This document shows positions 14,301 through 29,300 of a DNA stretch of 64,000 nt, piece by piece. Where the stretch lies: NCBI GenBank assembly GCA_963965975.1, contig OZ014421.1, forward strand, positions 4,267,001 to 4,331,000, given 5' to 3'. Made by a program: the position numbers and the translations under genes. The notes beneath the pieces are model-generated. The model ran no database searches. It saw only the letters and a list, made by a program, of their open reading frames with translations, and was not told the DNA's origin. Within the stretch, counting starts at the first letter, position 1, and the number at the start of each line of letters is the position of its first letter. The DNA comes from Xestospongia bergquistia. Taxonomy: Eukaryota > Porifera > Demospongiae > Haplosclerida > Petrosiidae.

Positions 14301-17300
14301 ACTATGTCTATGAAAGTTCATTTCACTATCAAAATGCCCTTACTTCAAAAAGGTAAATGGCAACATTGTTGTTGATTTACATGTATTTAAAACTAACAAT
14401 TAATTGATATGCACTTTCAAGTATGCATATGATATGTACTTATAATGCTGAGTTCAAAGGTTGTTTTAAATTATGTCAAAGTCATTTTTCATGTATACAG
14501 ACTGTAGCATACCGATCAGTAAGTGGAGTGATGACCAGACGAGGTGTATTACCAAGATATTCATATGTATATTTGAACTGAGCATCACAGATATTAGCAA
14601 AACAATGCTTTTGCTTTTCATCCCAACGATGTCGTAGCTGGCTTAGCCAAGTAAATGCTTGTGCGTTATCCACCTTTTGAGCAATGAGTTTAGACACTAC
14701 ATCACGAGCATGTACATCAATAGTACAAATTGTCATAATCTTCTGACGATCTCCCTTACTCAAGTCCCCTAACAATAAGTTAATCAAAGTGTTTAGTTGT
14801 GACACTTGTTTCTTATAATAATCTTTGAGAGCATTTTCATAGCCTTCTTCAAGGCGAGCAAAAGAGATATTGACTTCTGTTGTCCACCAAATTTGTGTGC
14901 CTGCTAAAACAACTTGTGCAGGGTACTCAAATAGCCATTGTTCTCTGGGTTTGTCTTCATATGCAACAACACTCTCCATAAACTCGTGTCTAACAGTAGC
15001 TTGCATTCTATCAAGTAGTCTATTGAGCCAGTCTTCAACTTGACCATGTAGTTCACAGGGCTCATCAAAATCAACATATTCTCCATCTTTACTGTACATT
15101 CCCAAGGCAACCTTGGTTGATTGACCGGAATCATCTTCTTGAAACTTCAGCTTAGCCATACTGTCAAATAACTTGGAGAGATGATGTGCAACCTAGAACA
15201 AACAATATAACTATGATTAAAAGTAGATATCATTCATTGAACATTGCTAGCAAGAAATCAACATAGGCACTATAAAGCAATGTCATTCTCAAAGTTAACA
15301 GTGGTGCTACTTTCAACCATGAAATAGTGCACCACCATTATAAACATATGCATATACATTTATAATTATGTAGATTGTATAGTACTGTGTTGATACAACT
15401 TACTTGAGTGGGTTGGTTGCCATTAGACAAAATGTCCAGAAGATCAGCAGAAGAGACAAAATAAAATCGTGGAAATGCCAAACGCTTAGTCTCAAGATAT
15501 TCAGCTAGGGCCTTCTCACATACTGACAACCTTTTGCAATAAAGGGAATTGAAATAATAATGACAACTACAACATTTTACTTATATACACAGAATAGTAC
15601 ATGCAACAGCAATATCTCACCTTTTCTGTAGATCTTCTAGTTCCTCATAGAGACCATATCTGTTAGTTGCCTTGACAACATTAGGAGTCTTTTCTGCTTC
15701 CTTCAGCAACCTCTGTAGATATCAAATACTGATGTCGAATACACATACATACATACATAGTACATACATACATACAAACATACATACATACATATATATA
15801 TATATGTATGTATGCACCTTGTCTTACATGACATATAATATTATACATATACATCTAAAACTGTTCATCATCAAAATAAAGGTAGTACATAAAAATATGT
15901 ACACAGATACAGTGCATACAAAAATATAACTTTGTATTTCATGTCATATAGTGACATTTTACCAGAACACTTGAAATCAGTGCAAAACCTTGCACAAAAA
16001 ATCCAAAGCATATCCTAAATCATTGCATATAAATGTATAATTACTTCATGCTTTTACCATGTGGGACAAATGGCTACCATACTGTTTTGCTCTTTATGGT
16101 AATAGCATTAAGTTAGTTATATATACAATGCAATACATACTGTTTTGCTCTTCATGGTAATAGCATTAAGTTAGTTATATATATACAATGTAATACTATA
16201 AGGTGAAGTCTTCATTCATTATGCAGGGCAAAAAGGTCGTTGCAAAAAGTTCAAAATGGCTACAGAGTAATTTTGAAAACCTTTTTCACTACATACAATT
16301 ATAACAAGTGTGAAAGTGTGCTGATTCTGGTGAGCTCTTCAGATTTTAGTAATATGGCAAAATGAATAACATTGGACAAATATATTAAATAAAGGTATAA
16401 TTTTACCTTGAAGTCATCATCAATTGTGTCAAATGTCTTTGAATGTTCTGGTAGTTGAGACCTGATATCTTCAGACCCAATGAATATACTCTCCAAGTGT
16501 GACCAAGTTCTCTGGACTTCCATCCATATTGTAATAACAGAGTCAGCATTGGAGAGCTTCTTTTGCCAGTCTGATACACTCTCTAAGAAATATCCCACAT
16601 ATTTGGATGTCATCATATTTTGAAGTTGAACCTATAGATAGGACCAAAGTCAGTCATTTAAATTGTGCTACACAGCAATATTCAATGACTAATTCATATT
16701 ATACATATGCAAGTATGCTAATTCAACCATATACATTAAATACCTGGTTGTCTTCTAATGTTTCAATCAGTTCTTCATTAGTTTTGACCAATTTCAGTCC
16801 AGTACGAGAATGATCCTCACTTTCAAATTCCATTTCAATCCATGTTTTATCCAGTTCTTTCAAAGTTTTCTCCATACTTAGCTCTTTAGTAGCTTTATCC
16901 ACTATATTACGAACCTACAGATAACATATGTGTATGAGTACCACATGCCAAACTATAATTAGCACTTTATAAAACTATTTAATTGATACGTTACAATAAT
17001 TTAGAACAAATGTTATTTTTAATGTTGCATTGTGTACATGTATAAGGTAATATGGTATACCTCTTCCTCAAAGTTGTGAAGATTAAGAGCTAATAAATCA
17101 GCAAGATTAGTTTCATTAGACATCACAAATTTCACCTGTAATGATATCACAAATAATGTACAGGGTATTTAAATAATCCTATCACTATTATGTATATACA
17201 TTCTAAAGCACAATAATAGTTGGGTTAAGACAAACATATTATTGTACATGTTTAACTCTTTAATTCTTTCCATAATAAGCAGTCAGGTACATAATAATAT

Positions 17301-20300
17301 GTTACTGTTAGTCTGTTACCTAGCTGTTGTTTACAGCAAAAACATTCTTTGCAAACTACAATATTATTCACCTGTGTAGCCTGCATCAATTGTAGCCAAT
17401 GACGATCTCTGATAGCAGGATTTTGTAGCTCTCCCACAGCTCTTAGTGAAGTCACCATATTCTTCACAGATGAATCTAAACCTACATGTATTAATAATAG
17501 AAGTTAATTTATGCATAAAACATTGCATTATCCTTAGTGACAGTTGGTGGTTTATAAATAGTCATTAACTTTATATTCATTAACTTTAGATTTATTTGTA
17601 TCTCAATAGTAAGAAGACTTCATACAGTTCACAGCTTAGTTTTGAAACATTTTCTTAATTTAAAGACTTCTGTCATTGTAATAAACTTCAAATATAGTCA
17701 ATGAATATTTCAACAATATTTACTTACTAATTGTGAACTACAAAGATACACTTTTGTTATTTAAGTCTGTTGATGAAAAATGAAATTTCTTAAAAGTCCT
17801 TAATATATATTGACCTAAAATCCTACAGAGTAACTTTTACAAGTACTTGTAATTGTACTAAAACACTTTTAAGTACTCAACACTTACATTTGATTATAAC
17901 TACTTGTACATGATCAATTATTTCCTTACCAGTGAATGCATCCCAAGCTCTCATCTCTTTGTCCAGACTCCTAATGTCTTTGACAAACTTCTTGCAGTCC
18001 ATGTCCATCTGCTCTACGTTGATATCTCTCCACAATGTTGTATTCCAATCTCTGAAACTGCTCTGGACCAGCACTATTGTGTCCCACAATGTTTTAAGCA
18101 TAACAACATCTCGACGACATGCTTTGAGTTGCTTAAATTCAGGTACACTAACTTCAAAAAGACCAGCTGATTCAAAGAGAGCATTCATTTCTGACTCCAT
18201 CGCAACCACCTCTACATTGGCCTGAAACAGAAATATCAAGTTGAAGGATAAACAAATGTAAACAAAACTCATGTAACAATAGTGTGTAAATACAATTGAT
18301 ATAATAATAATACAGTGCATTGCTTTAATATTTTATGTATCAGCCTTAAGGTGGACATGTGGATATATTTGAATAAAGAATACTATTACAGTTAGTACCT
18401 GATCAATACGTGGATACACTAGGTCAGAATCAAAAGCAAAAGGAGCAGTTCTTCTAAACTTCTCTCGAAATTCATGTTGTTTTACCTAAGAAAAGAGAGA
18501 CATAGCCATAATTAATAATACTGCAAGTAATATAAGCAGTAGTTTTATCAAAATTCATATGCATTTTCAGGATGGATTTGCCAATGACTGAAATGCACTT
18601 ACATCAAAGGAGGCTAGTTTTCTTCGTACAATGTTAACTTCATTAGCTTGTAATGGTGCTACTGTCTGCTTCATAACAACAGCTAACTTTTTGACATTAT
18701 TCCATTGTTCAGGTAATTCCTAAAATAAATTGAAATTGTAAACAATAATGTTGTGATAATGATTGTGTTACACTAAACCATTGTACATGTACCATGGAGG
18801 GTTTATTCAGGCATATTTCAGTTCCTCCAAATAAAATGAAGTTGTTTTAACAGCTGAAGTACCTAATTTCATTAGTTATTAGATATTCCTTATAAAAGAG
18901 AATAGTCTGCTTTTATCATATCTTGTTAGGTCTCTTCTGCTACAAGGTCATGGTTGGAGCATCATCATATTTTAAATTTTATAACCACCAATACAAACAG
19001 AGCATACATTGTTTCTTGAAACAACTACTTCAATAGTTAGATAAAAGACAAACTAACAGAAAGTTTTCTTGAAATTTATGTTGTTATATAGCAGAGATTA
19101 CCTACTCCAAACAGAAATATATAATGCTGACATGTCAATGCTAATGTGTTTCCCATTAATTACAATAACCACTCTATAATGGAACAAGCAAGAATGCATT
19201 GTGTTATGTTTACTCTTCATTGCTCTAATAGAGCATGAATATCTTACAAACTATTCACAATGATACAAAAAGATGTCATGCACCTACATCATACTGTACA
19301 CAATGGTTTTTGAAATAAATACATATATTATAATTGGCTAGATCAGGAAAAAAGACTTGTGATTGTTTAAAACTTAAGATAGCACAATCAGTATTCCAGC
19401 TTTAAGGCATTCTGTATGCACATGTAGTGTTATGGCCACAGTATGAGGAAAAGCAGCTGCTGAAGGTGTCAATCAGTAAAATTCACTTCAGTCATCAACA
19501 TTTGTACTATTACAGTTGAATATGCATTAATTCATCTAAATGACATTACAAAATGTAAACACTTCTTAATAACAGATACTTTTTCAGGAATGAAATGAGG
19601 TATTTCTAATACATTTGGGCCTCTGAGTTTATGAACACAATTTTTTATGAACAATGGACAGTGGGAATGTCCAACTTATTGCATAAGGGCTTTGCAAGGA
19701 ACGATGTCAACTTTCTTCTGTAATGTGTTCAGTTTGGCCTTTGAAGTAGCTTAAATATATTTGCACATATTCCATTACTAAATCTGAGGTAAGCACACCT
19801 CTAAATAAAAAAATTGCACTCATCCCTATGGTGTCTGCTATATGAAGATTATATTATTAATATATGTACCTGCAAAAGTTGATGCACTTCATCAGACATC
19901 TCTTGACCATAGCTCTTCAATAACTCAATGGTCTGTTTTAATGGATCAAATATGTTATCTGTAGTCTGTTGCCTTTCTTTGATTGCCATAAGATGGCCCA
20001 TAACCTCCACAAGAGCAGAATAGTCACCCTCAACAATACCAATACTAAGACCTCCTGTAGCAACCTATAATAGCATAAGACCGTGACATCTCCTGTAACG
20101 GGTGTTTTTAAATTGCTATTTTGATCATTTAAAGGCACATTTTGAGACTTATAAGATTAGATATATAATAAAGTATCTCACTCTCCTGCTTGCGTTTACA
20201 ACCTGAAGTGATTTTATTTACAGAGCTAGAAGTAAAATATAAAATTAACCCTGAAGTAAGGCATGCCACAGTACAAAAAGCTATCAATAATTATTTTCAG

Positions 20301-23300
20301 CAAATTCAAACTATATAATGTTTAGCTAATGTACATGAAACTAGTAGTTTTAAGAGGGAACTTCCAGAGAATTAATAGCTCAATGATGACCATACACTTC
20401 AGGTTATGTATAATATATGAAGGATACTACTTGAGTAATAATAAAAGGCATTAAATAAGGTATGTTTTCAATGTACCTTGATAAATTGTTCCAAATCAGT
20501 GAGACTGTTAGTAACATGATCCACTAAATGTTGTTTAAACATGTAGCTCCATCTCTTTACAATATTGAGTAGAGCATGTTTGAATGGTCTAACATCCACT
20601 CTAAACCACTGATCAAACACAATACAATCCTAGAGAAGAATCATGAACAATAAAACTTACACATATAGTAATTGTAACCATACATGTACATACAACATAT
20701 AAAGTATACATATATTTGAAAGAGAATTGAAGTGCAAAAAGTAAAGAGTATATTTAAAATATATACTATTCAAACTTTCATAAACAATACTGTGCTGCCA
20801 CCCATTAGAAATATTTCAGGAGTGAAGTCCCAGATACATCTACCCTTATTTAACCATTGAACAAGAAAAACACTTCCCAAAACACTTGGAGAGAGTACCA
20901 GCTTTACAATAAAGTTTGGAGCTAAACTCTAAGTCATTAAATTAATATTAAAGCCAAAGTCATCCTATTACACTAGGAAAACAAATTATAATTGAACAAA
21001 ATTCATCCTGTAATTGCTTTTAAAGATACTAACTTCACAGTGAAACATTGACTAGAGCTATATGTACAAAGATGGCATAACCAATGTCAGTAAGTGGAAG
21101 ATTAATAATGATAGAATGCTAGAAATATAAAAGAACAAGCTAGTAAGTTCTAAGCATTATCAGTTATGTTTACCGCCATACTGCTTGTGGTCAGGATTAT
21201 TGAAATTCATTGGTTGTTACATGCATCAGCAGTTAAAGAATGTTCATTTATCATTCTCGAAAGTCATATACAACAATATATTATTAAAGCAATGAAAACA
21301 AATACATCCATATAATTAACATGTGATTGAAAAAAATTATAGGACTGCCTACCACATTGCATGTGCCAGGGGGAAAATTATACCAAGGTATGCATTACAC
21401 TGTGTACTCAATTGAGAAGATGCGTCATCATTTAGAGGTTAAAATGTACAGTAACAAAAGTTGAAAAATACTAGTGGTTTTTTCACTCAACCTTAGAATT
21501 ACAAAGCAGCAACTTCCACTAAGCTATAACTTACGTTAAATTGGTTCATATCTCCATGAATCTTTTCATAACCATCAACTTGCTCCTTAAATTGATCTAA
21601 TGTGGGATGTGATTCAGGGACACCGTCTTCTCCAGCTTGCTCCACCTCTTCAGTTGTCAATACATGACCATACAACAAAAATTGTCTCATGAATTCTTGG
21701 CGATCATCCACCCATAAATAGGCATACTCATCAAATGAATTACGATGTTCTATTGCTTTCTCAGCAGCAGCAGTGGCACGAGTGATAACCTCCTCCCTCA
21801 TATCTAACAACTCAGCAAGCTCCTCAACTTCAGAAAGATAATCAGTCATACCTCGATGAGCAGCAACACGAGACACTAGAGATGCTACATGAAATATATC
21901 ATCAAGTAGTTCTTCAATGAGAGCAAAGAAACTGCCAGGTTCATCTGGTTCAAGAGAAGGTTGGAAGATCAAGTCTGGAGCTTGCAGTTCAAGTTTAGTT
22001 TCTAGTAGTGGAGGAAGCTCAGGCTTATCTTTGTTCAAGTTGTCAAGTAGATATTGTAGAGAGCAATGAACACAATTAAAGAGACCATCCATAACAATCT
22101 CATCAAGATGTTCTAGGTAAGTTTTCCACATGTCACTGTTTTCATCAGCTTGAAAATATTCTAAGTTCTCCTTGACTAGTGAGTGGATTTTCTCAGCTTC
22201 AGTGCGAACTAAGTCATATTGTGCATTACGAGTGTGCTCCCGATCCTACAACGACAACAACATAATGTATATATGTACATACATTAAACATATTATCTAG
22301 TACATGTATGATGTACATGGACTGAGAAATCTGTTTAGCAAATATATGATTAAATTCCTATGCTTGTCTTATCATTTCATTAAAAAGCTAAGTATTATTA
22401 GTTAACATTAATTAGAAGTTTATGAGTACCGGCAGAGTATATGGAAAGGCTATATAAATGGATTATGTATTTATGTAAGTTCTTAAATTTGATGAATTAC
22501 ATATACAATCACTAAAGGACATGTTAAGTTATTCAAATACACTATACCATAATCCTTCTAAAATTTTGATACTTTAAATTCAAAAATAATTAATTATTTT
22601 GCAATTTAATTCTACATTAACTCTCTATATGTGTCCATGAAATTCTATTCCAATATTATTATTCTAAGTTCATTACAAACCTCTACTTAAACAATATAGT
22701 CAAAATGTGAAATCACAGCTGAATTAGTTAGATCCATATTAATATATTTGTAAATACATGTGTGCCTGTATGTGCTAACCTCTAAATTGAGCAAGCAATC
22801 TTTCTTGTCATCTTTCCTCTGATACAGTGGTTTTTCACACCATTTGGACAGTATAGTTTTAATACTTTCCACATTAGCCTTAGATAGTCTAACACGACGC
22901 TCTAGATCACGAACCATATCTCGAGTATTCTCAATATACTCCCATACATCTAAAGTGTAATGATAGCATATAATTAATATAAATGATCTTAGCCCTTACT
23001 GTCAGTGGTCCAATTCATTTCAGTTATTGCTCTCTCTAATTCTGAATTAACAGTACTCATTTGCTTTTCAATAAGAGGAGCTTCAACTTCTAAAACAGTT
23101 TCTTTGAGCTACACATTAAACAAAAATTATTATCATATTAACCACAAACAACACTGTCCTTATATAAGGTGAATATTATAACATTACCTTGTTATACATT
23201 TTGACAATAACATCTAAGTTTTGCAGAAACTTCCTGTATGTAGCTTCTTTAACAAAGACAGCAGAGGCACTCTCAGGAATGAGCTGATCTGGATTAGGTT

Positions 23301-26300
23301 CACGTTGTTGTAAGTATCTCACTTCTCTCAAAAGAGCTACCAACTATAGGATAAAGATATTGCAATAGTCAAAATGTAATTTTATAAATTCCATTTACTA
23401 AATTTAGCAATTTAACAACTACTTTAATATCACTAAATATGTACACAATCAATTATAATTATTTTTAAGGAAATTACTGACATATCTACATGTATTTTCT
23501 AGCTTTACATTTTAGGGATGTATTGAGCATGTTAAAGTTGTTTTTACCTGAGGATCAAAGTTAATTTTTATAAGATCAATTGTTCCTTTCTTTTCCCATA
23601 CAAGTAAAGGTTTCTCCAAGTTACTTTTAGCCACTTGATCAACTCCTTTAGCCCAATTTGTGTAAACATCTGTCTCAAAACTATAGGATAAAAAAGGCTA
23701 ACACTAAAATATAGTTACAAAATATAATACCTGTTGATTAATGACAACATCTCATTGTACTTGCTAAATACTATCATTATTTCAGGACTTTCCAATGTCC
23801 TAGAAAAGTAAAAAAACATATTATCTTTATGTTAATTGTATAGTGATTTAAAATGATGATTAAGGGAAAAATTAAAAGTTGCAAAAAATACTGATACATA
23901 ACAGATATTAACTAAATTTATTAGACCACAGTATTAATAATTCCATTTGTCTAATAAGGAGCTAAATCCATTAGGCAAGATGATTTTATCTTAGAAATCA
24001 CTTCTGGAACGTGTGCTACAGATGAAACAAGATGCATCACTTAACCTTGTATCGTTTTGAAGCCTTGTGTAAACACTTTCTTCGTACAATAAAGATACTT
24101 ACAAAGTTGCCAATGATATCATTATCAAAATAAGTGGAGGTCTAACTATTATTTCCATTTCAAAGCATTGAGTAATTCCTTTAGGAATCTCAATGTTCAT
24201 TCTACTCTTTCTCAAGTTCCTTTTACAACTTAGCATAGCAACTTATTAAGGCTAATATTGTGAAACATCATGAGCAGTATGCAAAGGATACCTAGTATAT
24301 TAACAATATTGTGAATAATGTGCAAAAAGGGTAGCACAAAATTCATTAAATGCTAGTAATTAAACATTTGTGGTCTAAGTTAATTAGATACCTGTCATAG
24401 GTTTCAAGACTACCCAAAGATTGTTTATATAGTAAACTAGGCTCTGCTTAGTCACTATATAAAATATCCCTTGATGGTCTAAATCATTATTTGAGATGAA
24501 AAGATCAAAAAACTCTAAAATTCTGCAAATAAATTAGATTAAACAAAGCTGGAAGCAAGAAAGCAAAAACAATTGAACCTCTGAGGTCACACCCATCATA
24601 GTTGTACTAGTGGTTTATGTTAATTAAATTCATTGGTTGAAATGTGAGTTGAAAGTTAAGGTATGCTTTATTCAGCACTTTCAATTGTCAGCAATTTGTT
24701 GTATACAACAATAGAATAAAACAATGGACATATCAAAATAGACGTATTATGATATGAATTATAGAACTGCTTGACACTAAACTATCCTACAAGCATCAAA
24801 ACATGATCAACCACACCCTTTGTTGTAGTACACAATGGTTGTCGTGTATGTTGGCAGCTATAGTAGAAAATTAAAGGTTTTTATAGCTACACTTCCTTGT
24901 GACCAACAAATACAATAAAATGATGAAATCAAATATACCCATACAAGATACACAATACCAGTGGTATAAAATAATTATGAAGGACTTCCTTGACATACAC
25001 AAGGCAGTAAAATAGCAAAACACATGAAACAAGAGACAATGGATCATCATATACATCGATGAATAAGTGTTTAGTGTGGTAGTTACAAACTTACAAGGAG
25101 TTCTTCAGTGCCTGTAGTCTTCCCATAGTAATTTGTATTCTGTCGTATAGTTCTTTACTCCAACGTAACATGCCAGCAACTAATGGCATGTTCTTATTAA
25201 TAACAGGACCTGAAGGCGTCTCTATTCTTGCCATCTGTTCATCAAAGAGAACTTTGACAGAATCAAGCTCCTGATTACACATCTCTACTAAGACTGGATA
25301 CTTGTGTTGAAAACTGTTACGAACAATGGGACGATCCAGTAATGTCCCTAACATATCAATGAGCTATACAAGAACAAAGACATTAAAATCAGTACATCTT
25401 TACATATAACCAACCACATTAAGTTTATCAGAAATGACTTAAAATGTACACATAAATCTCTACTATATGTATTTCTACAGAACTTCTAGCAATAATATTC
25501 CTTGTTGAATCCATTGAGTCCAAATAACAAGTCAAACCAGTGGACACATGTAACAACATACTTACCTTAAATGCAGATTCACAGTTGCCGCATTCATCAA
25601 AAGCTTGACAGACAATAGTTCCTAGTCTAAGTTCTATCTTAGACACTTTGTCTTTAAATACAGCATAGTCCTGTATAAACTCCTAATGGTAAAAAGAAAA
25701 TATTATTTCAAATTAGAAAACCACAAAACTACAGCTATTGTAACACATATGAGTTAACAAGTTTTATTCCCAAGAGATTAACTCCAATGAAATCAATGGC
25801 TATAAAATTGAACCATCAATGAAAATGTCTAGTTAAATGTTAATAGCTCTGCCATATTGTATGTTACTTAATTCATTCTGAACTATCATCATGTTTATAA
25901 GTCTTAAACTCTTAATCATTAAAAAACTTAGACCCTAAACTTTAAAAAAAGCTTCAAAAGGGTAACTGAATAGAACCATAGTATGGAGAAAAGAAGAATT
26001 TCTCTTGAATAACTATCAGTAACACCTATAGCACACATGGTTGGTGAAATGAAATTCACTTGTTTCAATGTATCAGTAGACATTTAGACTTTATTTGTTG
26101 TTTGCATACAAAAATGGAACAAAAGGATAAAAACAAATGTAGTACATGAAAAAAAATCTTAGGAATGCATAACAAAGATCATATGGCAGGCAGAAAAAAT
26201 TACATGTACATGTAACTAATTTAGGAAATCATACAAACACTATTGTTTATTTGTGACCAAATTTTGGAGAACTACACATATATAGTCTGTTCACATTGAG

Positions 26301-29300
26301 AATGACCATTAACTCAGTGTTATAAATCTAGCTAGGAATAAGCTACAGAGAAATAGTTTATATATTGTTAAAATTAATATGTTACTTTAACCAACTAATT
26401 TGTAGTCTATTAATTGGTAGTTTAATATGAATCTACAATTCATGTGAATTACTCACTGTAATTTGTTAATATGCTGTACTATTATAAACAACAAATTATA
26501 CAATGAGTAATTCAAATGAATTATGACCAAGTCTGACAAAGGGGGTCCTACACCAAAACAAAACAAAACAAATTCTAGTAAATGCTTGTATACAAAAAGT
26601 TGCTATGCAGCCATCTTGAATAGGAAGCTCATGAAATTTGATATATAGGATGCATATGATTTTCCTTCCTCTACACTATATGACTCACTAAAATTTGCAA
26701 ATACCACACCACACACAAGTTAGGTTGATGATAAATTCATTATTGGAATTCCACTAAACCACAATCATTCTTTAACGTGAACAGAGCATAAACTTTGCAT
26801 TTATGGAGTTGCTACATACCACATTTTTGTTTTAGTTATAAATCAAACTACTGTTACTATTGTTCTACTTACTTGGTTCATGTTATCAAGAGGGTCATAG
26901 CTTTTAGCTGAAAGTTGAGTCATCATTTCTTGAAACTCTGTAAACATTCCCAATACAACTTCACTTAGACTTCTACCACGTAGTCCACCAAACTCGATTT
27001 TTTCCAGCTTCAAAAACTCCATAACAAGCTGAAAATATTCCTACAAAAAAGAAACATCTTAAATCACGAACTTGTTTATAAATCACATCTACTAAAGAAT
27101 CATGTCACACTAAAAACAACTGAAAACTACCTAACCAAGTACCTGGACAACTCGTAGTCTATTAATAAACTGATCCAATTGACTAAATACCATAGAAGAT
27201 TGAAACTCCCATTCAATGACTGGGGTGTCCTTAAAGTAGTGACTGAGATGACTTTTACGATCATAATAACAATGCTGGTATTCGTTGCACAGATTTAGAG
27301 CATCTTGGACTTTCTCTAGACCTTCTTCAGCTTCTGCTTTTAATATCTCATCACTCATATAGCTACGAGTCTGTATAGAGACAAATGTACATGTGTACAT
27401 ACATATATACATATATATATATTATACACACACACACGTATAATCATTCAAAAGTCAAAAATATCATAAATGCATTGTAATAGTCATTATAATAACATCT
27501 AATATTTTTTTGTTTCTTACTAATGCAATGATGAGGTTAGATATTTCCTGTAGTAGTACCACAAGTCGAGCTGGTTGTTGATAATGATCACAATGTGACC
27601 ACACAAGACAGACACAATGAAACAATGGAGTCAATTTGCATTGTAACTCATGAAATTCACATTCTTCCATTTCTTCAAACATATGACGTAACGGTTTCAA
27701 ATAAATATAGATATCTTGAGCTTCACTTAGAGCAGACATTATGGCATCCATCTACAAAATGTACAAGGAAAAATTTGTTAACGAAAGTCATTACAAATTA
27801 TTATCCAATACATACACCTTCACAGATCCTGCACTTTAGAATGAACACGTTAGAGTATTAGATACTTGTTTTAACATGCAGACAAATTTAATCACAGAAC
27901 AGACTACAAATAAAATAGCTACAGACACATAGTGAAAAACTTTATTAGAAATCTAGCAGCAATCCTTCAGTCTTTGTAAAATAACACATTATCAACAATA
28001 AGATTTGATTGTCATGTAATTTAAATATATATACACACTTTAACTGTATTGCTAAATTATGAGTCTGTATGTTATAAATAATGTAGCTTTTGGTCAAACT
28101 TTACTACATGTATAGTATCCTCCATAAACAATTTTATACTGAGCTCTTGTTCTTAAAAGATTACCATATTCTGTAGAGCTGTATAATAGCTGCTTTTAGT
28201 TCTCTCAAGTAGACATGTCATCTTTTGAGCTTTTTCATCATATAATTGCTCAACCACTGATTCAAGATCTAAAACTCGATCCTTCCAGAAGTCTATTTCC
28301 ACTAGTGGACCTGGTTGTTTTCCCTCTAGTAACAGACGAGCAGAGTTCTTTCGAAGTAAGTTCTGTATTTGATGAGACCACTCAATAACCACTGTCTCAA
28401 CTGTATGGATTAGGTTCTTCTCAAATGGTCTACCTCTAATAAAGATAGAAAAAATGTAACATTAAATAACAAAATAAAAGAATTTAAGAACAAATTACTG
28501 AAGAAATGGCATTCATATGTTATAAGTATGCAAGTACCTTTTATAAGCCTACATTAATCAAGGATATCAACACTATCTTACATTTAACTCATCAAGAACC
28601 TAATAAAAATTGGCTAACAAAGTCCTACTTACTCTTTCTGGAGGTCAGCTGCCATGACAACCGCTTCAGTTTGAGGAGGTAAAGGTAGTAATGTTTTTCC
28701 TTTAACAAGCCCAGAGAGAACATAGACATCACTTTTAACATTACCAACATGTCTACTGACATCTTGAGAGACAACTTGAGGCCACTTAGCATGATTAATA
28801 TGATTAGAAAGGAGTGGCACTAAAACCTATAGTACAAAAAGTATTGTTCTCATGCTATACAAATACAGTGAACAAGGGGTACAGTTTCAATGCTTATACA
28901 GCATTTGACTAGCATCGAGACCACACTCATCATCATGCAATAGACTCCATATAGCACAAAAGCAGGAATAATCAAAAGTGTTCAACAAAGCTACAGAGTT
29001 TGTATAAATTATTATAATTATAGATTTAATCATTGTAAGTTACTGCTGATGTGTTGTAACACTCTCAAAGATGGCCACCATAGTACAGAACATATGCAAA
29101 ATTTTAGATATGGCAGTTTTTAGATTTACAGTTTTAAAGCTGGCCAGCTTGTTTCAAAGCTGTTTTTTTATTTAAAAACAAGATATTATATTATTAAAAC
29201 AAAAGGAAATTGCATAATTGTAATACATATAGTAATTATAATGTAATTGACGAAACAATAATTAGCAAAGAAAATAGGATTATAAGGAACTTACCGATTC

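Larger units (their letters stand above)
15404..22245 (-). other. Dynein exons 14-25: tail end and linker (residues 745-1529)
   Basis: Exons: 21535-22245, 20477-20629, 19870-20064, 18603-18719, 18399-18485, 17930-18221, 17372-17481, 17061-17135, 16744-16914, 16407-16631, 15621-15712, 15404-15530. Exon 14 (237 codons) is acidic. Linker (DHC_N2) hallmarks are present: [36 protein letters not shown]. The linker is the mechanical element that swings across the AAA ring. Confidence 0.92.
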
